64,000 nt of DNA from Pseudomonadota bacterium (GCA_023387735.1 JAEWHP010000033.1:1-64000), one strand, 5' to 3'. Counted from the first letter of the stretch, positions 32,421 through 43,181 are shown. Notes: generated by a model not told the origin, from the letters alone. Numbers and translations are program-made.

Positions 32421-34733
32421 CTATTCTTCCGCCTGCAGATCCGCCTCCGACGGCGTCGCATCGACGGCGCGCGGCCCAGGGATGCGCGGCGAGAGCACCA
32501 TGGCGTCGGCACCGCCCTCGTCCGCCGCAGCGGGCGACCATGGCCGATCGATCCCGCGGGCCCTGACGGTCTCGACCACAAACCCGTCCCGGCTTCGCCG
32601 CAACGCCATCGCGCCCTGCCGCCGCAGCCGCTCGGTATCGATGACGGCGGCCGCGCAGCCCGCGGGCGCCGGCCTTGCGGTCACGATCAGCGCCGTGCGT
32701 TCGCAATCGTCGGCCAGCGCCTCGGGCTTGAGCGCGTGGGCGATCACGGCGCCGCCAGCAGCCTGCGTCACGCAGCCATGGCCGTCGCAGGAGACACCTG
32801 CGGTGAGCGAGGCGTCAGTGGCGGCTCGCGGATCGGCATCGGCCGCCAACCACTCCCTGAGCAAGAATGCGTCCCTGCCCCCTTCCCTGGCCGCCCTGCC
32901 CGCGTGCATCAGATGCAGCCGTCCATCGTGGCCGCGGACGCCGACATTGCGGCCGTCGCCGGAAATCAGGATATCCGGCGGCGGCACCCGCGCCGCCCAC
33001 ACCGCCGCCAGCAGCAACATGGCTGCTCCCGACCAGCGCAGCGGCGTGCGCAACAGCCCGATCAGGATGATGCCGAGGCTCGCCGCGATCAGCGGACCCA
33101 TGCCAAACGCCGGCACCCGGCCGACCGCGCCGGGCAACGCCGCCACCCATTGGGTCACGGCGATCATCCAGTCGATCCCGATGCCCATGATCGCCCAGAA
33201 CAGGCCATCGAAGCCGAACGGCATGGCGACCAGCCCGAGCAGGCCGGCCGGCATCACCAGCGCCGACACCACCGGCATCGCCGCGAGATTGGCGATCACG
33301 CCATAGGGCGTGACGCGGTGAAAGTGGAAGGCCGCGTAGGGCGTGGTCGCCAGCCCCGCGACCAGCGAGGCCAGCAACAGCATGGTGATCTCGCGGCCGC
33401 CCCACAGCGCCACCCGCGCGGTGGCGCCATGGTCCGGTGTTGCGAACAAAGCGGGCATGCCGACCTGCACCAGCGCCACCAGTCCCAGCGTGGCTGCGAA
33501 CGACATCTGGAAACTCGGATGCACCAGCGCTTCCGGCGCCACCGTCAGAACGATCATGGCCGCGACCGCGAGCGTGCGGAACGTAATCGCGCGGCGGTCC
33601 ACCATGACTGCGACCAGCACCACGGCCGTCATGAAGAACGATCTCTGCGTCGCCACCTCTGCCCCCGAAAGCAGCAGATAAAACGCCGCCGCAACGAGGG
33701 CCGCTGCAGCCGAACATTTCTTGATGGCGTAGCCAGCCGTGAGCGCCGGAAACAGCGCCAGCAGCGCCCGCACCGCAAAGAACACCACGCCGGCGACAAC
33801 CGCCATGTGATAGCCCGAGATCGACAGCACATGGCCGAGGCCGGAGACGAACATCGCATCGTTGACCGGCGGCGAGATCGCATCGCGCCGCCCGGTCAGC
33901 AGCGCGGTGGCGATGGCGCGCCTGTCACCTTCCAGCGTGGTCCGGATCCGCGCATCGATCGCATCGCGCAAGCCCTGCATGAACGCCGCGTAGCGCAGGC
34001 GAAGCCCGCCGCCGTCGGGCGGCTCCGTCGTCCTGATCGCGCCCATCACGAAGCCGGAGGCGCCGATGCCGGCGAAGAACATGTCGCGGCCGAAGTCGTA
34101 GCTGCCCGGCCGCAACGGCGCGGGCGGCGGCAGCAGTCGGGCCTTCAACGCGACGAAGCTGCCGACCGCTGGCGCCGTGCCTTTCTTTACCGACAGCCGC
34201 ACGCGCTCGAGCTTGGTCGTTCCGCGCGCGCTTTCCATGGAGACGACCCGGAGCACGAAGCGATCGGTGCGCTCGCGGATATCGCGGGTCTCCACGAAGC
34301 CCGTCAGCGATACCGAGAACATCGGCTGCGCCAGTACGGCATGCGCGATCCGCGCCGTCTTCCACGTCGCCACCGCAAATCCCGCTGCGAGGGCGGCGAT
34401 CATGACCGCGACGGGGAAGAACTTCTGCCGCCGCAGCAGAACCGCAACCGCGCAAAGCCCGATCGCGACCGCGGCAGCGACCGCCAGCACCGGCTCGTGA
34501 TCGGCGGCAAAATAAAGCGCGATGCCAGACCCAAACGCAATCGGCACCCAGGGCAGTAACCGACCAGCGCCGGCTTCAGCACGCGCCCATTGGCGCAGGG
34601 TCTCGATGACGGGCTGCGAGAGCGCCGGCCGCGATGGCGCGAAACCTCCGGCCGGCACCGCAGCGCGCGGCGGCCACGTGCCGGCATAGCCGCGCTTTCG
34701 CCCCGCCGTGTCCCCGTGCTCCGCCAACGCCAC
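32421..34733 (-). CDS. comEC: ComEC/Rec2 family DNA-uptake channel protein
   Basis: A 770-aa inner-membrane protein related to the channel that carries single-stranded DNA into the cytosol during transformation. An N-terminal hydrophobic region and DUF4131-like part (about 55-230) is followed by the competence domain with GLGHVLSISGYHMAVVAG near residue 300 and many membrane segments. The C-terminal region (DILISGDGRNVGVRGHDGRLHLMHAG ...) is a shortened metallo-beta-lactamase-like domain in which I see no HxHxDH metal site. It starts with GTG at 34733. Competence is not established in this group, so the role is inferred. Confidence 0.9.
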   Translation of the reverse strand: MALAEHGDTAGRKRGYAGTWPPRAAVPAGGFAPSRPALSQPVIETLRQWARAEAGAGRLLPWVPIAFGSGIALYFAADHEPVLAVAAAVAIGLCAVAVLLRRQKFFPVAVMIAALAAGFAVATWKTARIAHAVLAQPMFSVSLTGFVETRDIRERTDRFVLRVVSMESARGTTKLERVRLSVKKGTAPAVGSFVALKARLLPPPAPLRPGSYDFGRDMFFAGIGASGFVMGAIRTTEPPDGGGLRLRYAAFMQGLRDAIDARIRTTLEGDRRAIATALLTGRRDAISPPVNDAMFVSGLGHVLSISGYHMAVVAGVVFFAVRALLALFPALTAGYAIKKCSAAAALVAAAFYLLLSGAEVATQRSFFMTAVVLVAVMVDRRAITFRTLAVAAMIVLTVAPEALVHPSFQMSFAATLGLVALVQVGMPALFATPDHGATARVALWGGREITMLLLASLVAGLATTPYAAFHFHRVTPYGVIANLAAMPVVSALVMPAGLLGLVAMPFGFDGLFWAIMGIGIDWMIAVTQWVAALPGAVGRVPAFGMGPLIAASLGIILIGLLRTPLRWSGAAMLLLAAVWAARVPPPDILISGDGRNVGVRGHDGRLHLMHAGRAAREGGRDAFLLREWLAADADPRAATDASLTAGVSCDGHGCVTQAAGGAVIAHALKPEALADDCERTALIVTARPAPAGCAAAVIDTERLRRQGAMALRRSRDGFVVETVRARGIDRPWSPAAADEGGADAMVLSPRIPGPRAVDATPSEADLQAEE

Positions 34734-34902
34734 TAAACCTTACGATACATTACATGTCACTAAGCTACCGTAAGCTGCATTCAGGCCGCTACCGGAACGG
34801 ATGCAGAAACTTGGAGCGAATACGCACGCTCGCCGAGGTTGCGTACGACTTTTCACGGTGGTAGGCGAATTGCTCGGCGAGAATGCAAGGAAGAGAGCGC
34901 GC

Positions 34903-35337
34903 GTGAGTGTCGATGTTTGGCGTTTGGCTATGGCCGTCAGCCTTGTAGCCAGCGCATCTTTTTCGGCTTGTTCGAGCTGGGCTCAAGCCCCGACATCGGA
35001 GCGAGAATGGGTCTGGCTCGTTAGAAGGAAAATCGAGATCGCCAAGGTAATTCCACCCTCGATGTATGAGCGGTATGAGTCCGGCGCGATACGCGTCAAG
35101 TTTGCTGTTGATGCATCTGGTCGCCTGGTCAGCAACCGCATTGTCAAGCCGAGTTGCTATGACAATTTGAATGCCGCGGCGCTGGACTCGATCAGGCGTG
35201 CCGCACCTTTTTATCCTTATCCGGGTTCAATGCCCGAAAAGCAGAGAGAGTTCTCCATTACGATCATATACTATTCCGGGCCAGCGCCGGCCGGCGCGCA
35301 GGTCTCGCAGCCACGCCGGGCCTGTTTGACGAGTTAA
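34903..35337 (+). CDS. Secreted protein with a TonB C-terminal-like domain
   Basis: A 144-aa protein from GTG 34903, which follows AGGAAGAG. A longer frame from 34801 has no such site. Residues 1-30 are a signal peptide (MAVSLVASASFSA ... WAQA). The mature protein (IPPSMYERYESGAIRVKFAVDASGRLVSNRIVKPS ... LNAAALDSIRRAAPFYPYP ... FSITIIYYS) has the pattern of the TonB C-terminal domain: variants of GxVxVxFxVDxxGxVxxxxV and the AALxAIxxAxPFPP string. It lacks the Pro-rich linker and the usual TonB anchor, so it is a stand-alone periplasmic TonB-C protein. The partner is unknown. Confidence 0.72.
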   Translation: MSVDVWRLAMAVSLVASASFSACSSWAQAPTSEREWVWLVRRKIEIAKVIPPSMYERYESGAIRVKFAVDASGRLVSNRIVKPSCYDNLNAAALDSIRRAAPFYPYPGSMPEKQREFSITIIYYSGPAPAGAQVSQPRRACLTS

Positions 35338-35711
35338 GGAGCCGAGCCGCCACGCTGTATGACGGAAAATCGGGTCACCATTCACGCTGTGGTTCGTGTA
35401 AGGTATACAGCGTGACGGCTGGGCATCCGGAAGTGTCCTGGCACGCGCCCACTACCAGAGCTGCCTTTGGCAGCCTACGCGAAAAAGGTTCCGGCAAAAC
35501 GCCGCTCTGAGGTGCGGAACTGTCCGCCGGGGACGCTATTGAATCGGATGCTGACCATCGCCCTTTTTGAGGCAGGGCAATTGGAAGTGGACAGCATGGA
35601 AAAGAAGACCCGGCCTGAGCGGGCGCAACATTGATGGAGATTTTTCATGCGCGGCGCCTAGGTCCGATTGGACCCGCCTTTCTCACCGCGCGTCCAAGGG
35701 AGCATTTGAAC
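35338..35711. other. Intergenic region with nested inverted repeats
   Basis: A 374-base gap. CACGCTGTAT (35351-35360) can pair with ATACAGCGTG (35405-35414), and TCACGCTGT (35382-35390) can pair with ACAGCGTGA (35407-35415). The two hairpins share the 3' arm and exclude each other. No T-tract follows. This could be the 3' end of the TonB-C transcript, a small RNA or just a repeat. The rest of the gap shows nothing recognisable. Confidence 0.45.
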
Positions 35712-35999
35712 GTGAGGACATTTTTCAAGGTCGTCATCTGGTTCATGGCCGCGATCGTGGGCCTGTTTGTCTGGAACGTCACTCCCGATTTTCGGCCAAT
35801 CATCGGTTGGGTTCTGGCCGCGGTATTCGTCTGCTACGTGCTGTCCACCATCGTGGAAGCCACCGTCAAGCGGCTCATTGCTGACGAGTTGCTCGAGCTC
35901 TTGCGTCAAAGCAATGCCACGGCCAACCGCATCGATGTCCTCGACCGGAAGATCACCGCCATCCTGAGAGATGCGCTCGAGCAGCGACGCGTTCGATGA
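35712..35999 (+). CDS. Small membrane protein, 95 aa
   Basis: The GTG at 35712 (VRTFFKVVIWFMAAIVGLFVWNV) follows AAGGGAG (35696-35702) by nine bases. The open frame continues to 35631, but that part looks like random coding. Two membrane segments are visible (about residues 5-25 and 32-50), followed by a soluble helix with a heptad-like pattern (LIADELLELLRQSNATANRIDVLDRKITAILRDAL) that may form a coiled coil. I do not recognise a family. Its role is unknown. Confidence 0.6.
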   Translation: MRTFFKVVIWFMAAIVGLFVWNVTPDFRPIIGWVLAAVFVCYVLSTIVEATVKRLIADELLELLRQSNATANRIDVLDRKITAILRDALEQRRVR

Positions 36000-36015
36000 C
36001 GTTCGCTGCGAGAAT

Positions 36016-36090
36016 GGTTCAGGCAGCCTCTATTCAAGCGGGCTCTATTCAAGCAGGCTCTATTCAAGCAGCCTCTGTTCAAGCAGCCTT
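36016..36090. repeat. 15-base tandem repeat, five units, overlapping a stop codon
   Basis: Five imperfect copies of TATTCAAGCAGCCTC lie in tandem. On the minus strand each unit reads GCT GCT TGA ATA GAG or a variant, in frame with the small gene at 36079-36231, so the gene's own stop codon is part of the array and four more in-frame TGA codons follow. No change of reading frame occurs, because 15 is a multiple of three. Confidence 0.85.
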
Positions 36091-36231
36091 GGAGGCGTCT
36101 GCGGCCTCGATCTTCACGTCGAACCAACCGAGATCCCTCAGTTCGCGCGCCTTCTTTTCCGCCGCTTCCTTCGTGTCCCGCTTCAGTACGATACGGCTCG
36201 TGCCGTCGCGGGCAAAAATGAAATAGGTCAT
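36079..36231 (-). CDS. Small conserved protein, 50 aa
   Basis: MTYFIFARDGTSRIVLKRDTKEAAEKKARELRDLGWFDVKIEAADASKAA in short: an N-terminal beta hairpin (TYFIFARDGTS), a charged helix (TKEAAEKKARELRDLG) and a strand (WFDVKIE). ATG 36231 follows a GGGGGG-type site. A longer frame to 36309 exists but has no such site. I recall very similar small proteins throughout Bradyrhizobium; no function is known. The stop codon belongs to the first unit of the 15-base tandem repeat. Confidence 0.75.
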   Translation of the reverse strand: MTYFIFARDGTSRIVLKRDTKEAAEKKARELRDLGWFDVKIEAADASKAA

Positions 36232-36534
36232 CTTTCGCCCCCCGTTTTGTCTCCCGCAGGAGAGTGAAAAAGGCCGCAGGCATTCTCGCGCTGCGACCGG
36301 CCGGGTCAAAATTCACTGGTTATAAAACGTTCGATCCGCCGCTCCCGGCTCCGAGAATACTGAGCCGAATTTTTCTCGATGTGGAGTCGCAAATAGCGTT
36401 CCTGTCGAGGAACACCGCAAGTGTTGCGCGAATGCCCCTCTTTTGTGAGCGAGTTAACAATCTCGTCGAGAGTGCTGACGGAAGAATGAAGCACCGGCAT
36501 TGCGCCAGTTGCGCGGCAGGCGCTAAGGTGGCGC
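36232..36534. other. Intergenic region, nothing distinctive
   Basis: A 303-base gap between two divergent small genes. A short dyad GTTCCT-GTCG-AGGAAC lies at 36398-36413. I see no gene, RNA or strong promoter that I would support. Confidence 0.35.
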
Positions 36535-36789
36535 ATGAAGTTTTTTACCATCTACGTTTCACTGGCTCTCGCCCTGTCGGGTTCCGCGGCTGCGGCGGTA
36601 GAGCAATGCCGCTTCATCGAAACGCGAGCTGAACGCGAGGCCTGCTATCAGCGGCAGGAGACCGAGCGGTTGGCGCGGCAAAAGGCCAACGAGGCGCGGC
36701 AGGCCGTTCCGCTGAAGCCCTACGAGCCCATGACCGAGGAAGACGCCCAGCTCGCCAAGTCGATGCGGGGGATCTGCCGCGGCTGCTAG
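36535..36789 (+). CDS. Small secreted cysteine-containing protein, 84 aa
   Basis: A signal peptide MKFFTIYVSLALALSGSAAA is followed by VEQCRFIETRAEREACYQRQETERLARQKANEARQ, a helical charged region with two Cys, a Pro-containing stretch (PLKPYEPMTEEDAQLAK) and a C-terminal GICRGC. A GGTGG site precedes the ATG. Four Cys in the mature protein suggest disulfides in the periplasm. I recall similar short proteins in Bradyrhizobium without assigned function. Confidence 0.72.
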   Translation: MKFFTIYVSLALALSGSAAAAVEQCRFIETRAEREACYQRQETERLARQKANEARQAVPLKPYEPMTEEDAQLAKSMRGICRGC

Positions 36790-36804
36790 CGAACTCGTGG
36801 CGCC

Positions 36805-37209
36805 CTACTGCGCGAGCAGCGGCGTCTTCGACGAGACATGGTGGCTGGCGATCTTCCAGTCGCCGTCCTCGCGAACGATCACCCAGGTGATCTTGACCAC
36901 CAGCGGCTCGGCCCCCTGCTCGACGACAAAGGATGCCGTGCCGGCGACGTTGATCACGTCGTTCGTGACCTGAGCCGTCCTGACATCGCCGAATTGAACC
37001 GACGGCGACGACCACCGCGGCAAGCCCTCGAAATAGGCCTTCACGCCGTCATTGCCGCGGTAGAAGCTCGGGTTCGAGCCGAAGAAGAACGCGTTCTTGG
37101 AGTAGAGCGACGCGAGCGCCGCCGCATCCAGGCGGGTGAACGCAGCCGCCCACTTGCCCATGATGCCGGCGACGATGTCGTCGGCCGTGTCTCGCCCGGA
37201 CGCTCCCAT
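36805..37209 (-). CDS. NTF2-like protein, SnoaL/SgcJ type
   Basis: A 134-aa NTF2-fold protein (IVAGIMGKWAAAFTRLDAAALASLYSKNAFFFGSNPSFYRGNDGVKAYF ... VREDGDWKIASHHVSSKTP), typical of the SgcJ/EcaC group. ATG 37209 is taken; a GTG at 37218 would overlap the glnS stop as GTGA but has its ribosome site too close. It follows glnS on the same strand with at most a 5-base gap, so co-transcription is likely. Ligand or reaction unknown. Confidence 0.8.
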   Translation of the reverse strand: MGASGRDTADDIVAGIMGKWAAAFTRLDAAALASLYSKNAFFFGSNPSFYRGNDGVKAYFEGLPRWSSPSVQFGDVRTAQVTNDVINVAGTASFVVEQGAEPLVVKITWVIVREDGDWKIASHHVSSKTPLLAQ

Positions 37210-37214
37210 CGACC

Positions 37215-38897
<1,683 letters not shown>

Positions 38898-39039
38898 TCC
38901 AGGTTCCTGTGAGGGATTAACGAACCTTCTGCCAAATTCGCCCCCGTGAGCCAAGCCTACTTTGCCCATGGGGAGGCTTTAGTTATGTATCGTTCCTGAT
39001 ATACACCACCGCCAATTCACCCCTCAGCCTGCCCGGTAA

Positions 39040-40464
39040 ATGACCTCTCCCGTCGTCACACGCTTTGCTCCCTCGCCCACCGGCTTCCTCCATATCGGGG
39101 GCGCCCGCACGGCGCTGTTCAACTGGCTCTATACCAAAAAGCACGGCGGCAAGATGCTGCTGCGGATCGAGGACACCGACCGCGAGCGCTCGACCGAGCC
39201 CGCCATTGCCGCCATCCTCGACGGCTTGAAGTGGCTGGGGCTCGATTGGGACGGCGACGTCATTTATCAGTTCAGCCGTGCCGCCCGCCATCGCGAGGTC
39301 GCCGAGCAACTGCTCGCCAGCGGCAAGGCCTATCGCTGCTATGCCACATCAGAGGAACTGGCCACGATGCGCGAGAAGGCCCGCGCCGAGGGCCGCACGA
39401 GGCTGTACGACGGGCTGTGGCGGGAACGCGACCCGGCCGAGGCGCCAACCGGCGTCAAGCCGACCATCCGCCTCAAGGCGCCGCAGACCGGCGAGACCGT
39501 AATCGAGGACCAGGTGCAGGGCCGCGTGGTCTGGCAGAACGAGAACCTCGACGATCTCGTGCTGCTCCGGGGCGACGGCAACCCCACCTACATGCTGGCG
39601 GTCGTGGTCGACGACCACGACATGGGCGTGACGCACGTGATCCGCGGCGACGATCACCTGATCAATGCCGCGCGCCAGAAGCAGATCTACGACGCGCTCG
39701 GATGGGACGTGCCGAACATGTCCCACATCCCCCTGATCCATGGACCGGACGGCGCGAAACTGTCGAAGCGCCACGGCGCGCTCGGCGTCGAAGCCTATCG
39801 CGCGATGGGCTATCTGCCGGCGGCGCTGCGCAATTATCTGGTCCGGCTCGGATGGAGCCATGGCGACCAGGAGATTTTCTCGACGCAGGAAATGATCGAT
39901 GCATTCGATCTGCCGGCGATCGGGCGGTCTGCGGCGCGGTTCGATTTCGCCAAGCTCGAGAACCTCAACGGGCATTACATCCGCCACGCCGACGACGCCG
40001 AGTTGGTCAGGATGTTCGAGAGCGTGCTCGACTACGTCCCTGACGGCGCCGACCTCAAGGCGAAACTCAACGACACCACGCGCTCCCAGCTGTTGCGGGC
40101 GATGCCGAGCCTGAAGGAGCGCGCCAAGACCCTGATCGAGCTGATCGCCGGCTCCTACTTCATCTTTGCCGACCGCCCGCTCGCGATCGAGCCCAAGGCC
40201 GCGGCGCTGCTGACGCCGGAAACCCGCGCGCTGATCGGCCAGCTTCGAGCCGCGCTGGAAACGGTTAACGACTGGCGCGCGGAGACCACCGAAGCCGCCA
40301 TGCGAAGTTTCGCAGAGCAAAACAACCTGAAACTCGGGGCCGTCGCCCAGCCGCTGCGCGTGGCGCTGACTGGGCGAACGACCTCGCCCGGAATCTTCGA
40401 TGTTTTGGCGGTGCTGGGACGGGAGGAGTGCCTGGCCCGGCTCGGCGATCAAGCCAGCGGCTAG
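39040..40464 (+). CDS. gltX: Glutamyl-tRNA synthetase
   Basis: A 474-aa class I synthetase that charges tRNA-Glu. The HIGH motif is at about residue 18 (APSPTGFLHIGGARTALFNWL) and KMSKS is KLSKR near residue 242 (GAKLSKRHGALGV). The C-terminal half ends in the anticodon-binding helices (LGAVAQPLRVALTGRTTSPGIFDVLAVLGREECLARL). The ribosome site before ATG 39040 is weak. The gene is divergent from glnS; gltA follows 214 bases downstream. Confidence 0.97.
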   Translation: MTSPVVTRFAPSPTGFLHIGGARTALFNWLYTKKHGGKMLLRIEDTDRERSTEPAIAAILDGLKWLGLDWDGDVIYQFSRAARHREVAEQLLASGKAYRCYATSEELATMREKARAEGRTRLYDGLWRERDPAEAPTGVKPTIRLKAPQTGETVIEDQVQGRVVWQNENLDDLVLLRGDGNPTYMLAVVVDDHDMGVTHVIRGDDHLINAARQKQIYDALGWDVPNMSHIPLIHGPDGAKLSKRHGALGVEAYRAMGYLPAALRNYLVRLGWSHGDQEIFSTQEMIDAFDLPAIGRSAARFDFAKLENLNGHYIRHADDAELVRMFESVLDYVPDGADLKAKLNDTTRSQLLRAMPSLKERAKTLIELIAGSYFIFADRPLAIEPKAAALLTPETRALIGQLRAALETVNDWRAETTEAAMRSFAEQNNLKLGAVAQPLRVALTGRTTSPGIFDVLAVLGREECLARLGDQASG

Positions 40465-40678
40465 GGCCCGCATATGCCCAGCCGTCTAGTATTCTGACGT
40501 CGCTCCAAACGCGATGCAGCCCCTACCTTCTGCCGTTTCCGGCCGTCTTGCAGTGCACATGGCAATGAGCTACGCATCTGAAGCCGCCTTCTAGACAAGC
40601 TGGCCTCCCTAGATTCTGCCTAAAAAATGGCACCAGGGTCAGGCCGGTTTTCGCAACGATTTCATCGGGGACTTCACG

Positions 40679-41983
40679 ATGGACGCAAAATCCAGCAACA
40701 AGACTGCAACGCTCACCGTAGGCAACAAGACCTACGATTTCCCGATCCTCAGCGGCACGGTTGGGCCTGATGTCATCGACATCGCCAAGCTCTACGCGCA
40801 GGCCGGGATGTTTACCTACGATCCCGGCTTCACTTCGACCGGCAGTTGCCAATCGAAGATCACCTATATCGACGGCGACGCCGGCGTGCTGGAATACCGC
40901 GGCTACCCGATCGAGCAGCTCGCCGAAAAGGGCGACTTCCTGGAAACCTGTTATCTGCTGCTGTACGGGGAGCTTCCGACCCCGGCCCAGAAGCAGGATT
41001 TCGACAGCCGCGTGATCCGCCACACCATGGTTCACGAGCAGATGGCCCGCTTCTTCCAGGGCTTCCGCCGCGACGCTCATCCGATGGCCATCATGGTCGC
41101 CGCCGTCGGCGCACTCGCCGCATTTTATCACGACTCCACCGACATCAACGATCCGAAGCAGCGCATGATCGCTTCGATGCGCATGATCGCAAAGGTGCCG
41201 ACGCTGGCCGCGATGGCCTACAAATACACCGTCGGCCAGCCCTTCATGTATCCGAAGAACGCGCTTTCGTTCGCGGAAAACTTCCTGCACATGTGCTTCG
41301 CGGTGCCCTGCGAGGAATACAAGATCAATCCGGTGCTGGCTGACGCGCTCGACAAGATCTTCATTCTGCACGCCGATCACGAGCAGAACGCCTCGACCTC
41401 GACGGTGCGCATCGCCGGTTCTTCCGGCGCCAACCCGTTCGCCTGTATTGCCGCCGGCATCGCCTGCCTCTGGGGCCCCGCGCATGGCGGCGCCAACGAG
41501 GCCGCGCTTGCGATGCTCGCCGACATCGGCACCGTCGACAAGATTCCGGAATTCATCGCCAAGGTGAAGGACAAGAACTCGGAAGTCCGCCTGATGGGTT
41601 TTGGCCACCGCGTCTACAAGAACTACGATCCGCGCGCCAAGATCATGCAGAAGATGTGTCACGCCGTGCTGGCCGAGACCGGCCATGGCGACGACCCGAT
41701 GCTGAAGGTGGCGCTGGAACTGGAGAAGATCGCGCTGAGCGACCAGTACTTCATCGACCGCAAGCTCTATCCGAACGTCGACTTCTATTCGGGCATCACG
41801 TTGAAGGCGATGGGTTTCCCGACCTCGATGTTCACCGTGCTGTTCGCGGTCGCCCGCACCGTCGGCTGGATCAGCCAGTGGAGCGAGATGATCGAAGACC
41901 CGCAGCAGAAGATCGGCCGCCCGCGCCAGCTCTACACCGGCGTCGGCCGCCGCGACTACGTCGCGATGGACAAGCGGAAGTAA
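40679..41983 (+). CDS. gltA: Citrate synthase
   Basis: A 434-aa type II (hexameric, NADH-regulated type) citrate synthase that condenses acetyl-CoA with oxaloacetate. Catalytic residues are His about 270 (GPAHGGANEA), His about 310 (GFGHRVYKNYDPR) and Asp about 367 (LYPNVDFYSGI). The HADHEQNASTSTVR string is present. GGGGA precedes the ATG. The stop lies 10 bases from the convergent lpxB stop, with no intrinsic terminator between them. Confidence 0.97.
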   Translation: MDAKSSNKTATLTVGNKTYDFPILSGTVGPDVIDIAKLYAQAGMFTYDPGFTSTGSCQSKITYIDGDAGVLEYRGYPIEQLAEKGDFLETCYLLLYGELPTPAQKQDFDSRVIRHTMVHEQMARFFQGFRRDAHPMAIMVAAVGALAAFYHDSTDINDPKQRMIASMRMIAKVPTLAAMAYKYTVGQPFMYPKNALSFAENFLHMCFAVPCEEYKINPVLADALDKIFILHADHEQNASTSTVRIAGSSGANPFACIAAGIACLWGPAHGGANEAALAMLADIGTVDKIPEFIAKVKDKNSEVRLMGFGHRVYKNYDPRAKIMQKMCHAVLAETGHGDDPMLKVALELEKIALSDQYFIDRKLYPNVDFYSGITLKAMGFPTSMFTVLFAVARTVGWISQWSEMIEDPQQKIGRPRQLYTGVGRRDYVAMDKRK

Positions 41984-41993
41984 GCGGACGCGG

Positions 41994-43181
41994 TCACAAA
42001 GTTCGTCGCCCCGCCCACATCGTCTCCAGCACGATATCCGCCGCGAGAACGCTTGGCGGCTGGTTGCCGGTCGACATGATTGAGTCAATCTTCGCGAACG
42101 CCTCGACCTGCTTGCGCCGCAACTCGCTATCGCCGAGCACCTCGCGCAGCGCGGCTGCGAGTTTTTCCGGCGTGCAGTCCTGCTGCAGGAATTCAGGGAC
42201 GACGTTCTCGCCGATCACGAGGTTGGCCAGGATCACCGAGTTCACCTTGATGGCCCGCCGCAATATCCAGGCTTCCACCGAGCCGGTCCGATAGGCTGTC
42301 ACCATCGGCACGCCTGCGAGCGCCAGTTCCAGCGTCACGGTGCCGGACTTGGCGAGCGCCGCGTGCGCGATGCGGAATGCGGCCCGCTTCTCCTGCTCGC
42401 CGATCACGACCTGGGGCTGGATCGGCCAGCCTTTCACCGCCTCGACGACCCCCTCCTGCAAGTGCGGCATGGTCGGCAGCACCAGTTCGAACGCCACGCC
42501 CTCCTGCTGCAGCCGCCCCACCGCCTGGCCGAACACGTCCATGTGGTGGCGGATTTCGCTGCGGCGGCTGCCCGGCAGCACCAGCAACACCGGCGGCTGC
42601 CCCGCGCGCCGCGCAGCCTCTTGCGCGTTCGGCCGGAGTGCCGACAATTGCTCGGTCAGGGGATGGCCGACATAGCTGCAGGGCGGACCGCGAAGTCTCT
42701 GATAGGCCTCGGGCTCGAACGGCAACAGGGCCAGCACGTGGTCGACATATTTGCGCATCGCCCGCGCGCGGCCGGGCCGCCATGCCCAGACCGTGGGCGA
42801 TACGTAGTTGACGATCGGAATCGCAGGATCCCTTGCGCGCACGCGCCGAGCGACGCGATGGGTGAAATCGGGACTGTCGATGATGACCAGAATATCCGGC
42901 GACACGTCCGCGACCACCGCGGCCGTCTCCTTGATCAACCCCAGGATCTTCGGCAGTTCCCTGACCACAGCCGCAAGCCCGATGATCGAGAGCTCTTCGA
43001 TCGGAAACAGCGACATCAGCCCTTCGCGGGCCATCGCGCGTCCACCGACGCCTTCGAAATGAACCGCGCCGCCAAGGCGCTGACGCAGCACTTTCATCAG
43101 ATTGGCGCCGAGGCGATCGCCGGACTCCTCCGTTGCGATCAGAAAGATCTTCCGCTCGGCGGTCGCACGCGGCGGTGTCAC
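41994..43181 (-). CDS. lpxB: Lipid-A-disaccharide synthase
   Basis: A 395-aa GT19 glycosyltransferase, peripheral on the inner membrane, that joins lipid X and UDP-diacylglucosamine. Typical strings are IFLIATEESGDRLGANLM, FEGVGGRAMAREGL, LVIIDSPDFTHRVARRVR, VNYVSPTVWAWRPGRARAMRKYVDHVLALLPFEPEAY, VGHPLTEQL, LLVLPGSRRSEI and the donor site KSGTVTLELALAGVPMV. Its ATG overlaps the lpxI stop by 4 bases (ATGA). Confidence 0.96.
   Translation of the reverse strand: MTPPRATAERKIFLIATEESGDRLGANLMKVLRQRLGGAVHFEGVGGRAMAREGLMSLFPIEELSIIGLAAVVRELPKILGLIKETAAVVADVSPDILVIIDSPDFTHRVARRVRARDPAIPIVNYVSPTVWAWRPGRARAMRKYVDHVLALLPFEPEAYQRLRGPPCSYVGHPLTEQLSALRPNAQEAARRAGQPPVLLVLPGSRRSEIRHHMDVFGQAVGRLQQEGVAFELVLPTMPHLQEGVVEAVKGWPIQPQVVIGEQEKRAAFRIAHAALAKSGTVTLELALAGVPMVTAYRTGSVEAWILRRAIKVNSVILANLVIGENVVPEFLQQDCTPEKLAAALREVLGDSELRRKQVEAFAKIDSIMSTGNQPPSVLAADIVLETMWAGRRTL

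Noticed and set aside
32151..34559. An 802-aa open frame on the plus strand opposite comEC
   Set aside because: Antisense shadow of comEC, very rich in Arg, His and Gln with no motifs.
35971..36267. A plus-strand frame with SIQAG/SIQAA repeats
   Set aside because: It is the translation of the 15-base tandem repeat on the strand opposite the 50-aa gene, with no ribosome site of its own.
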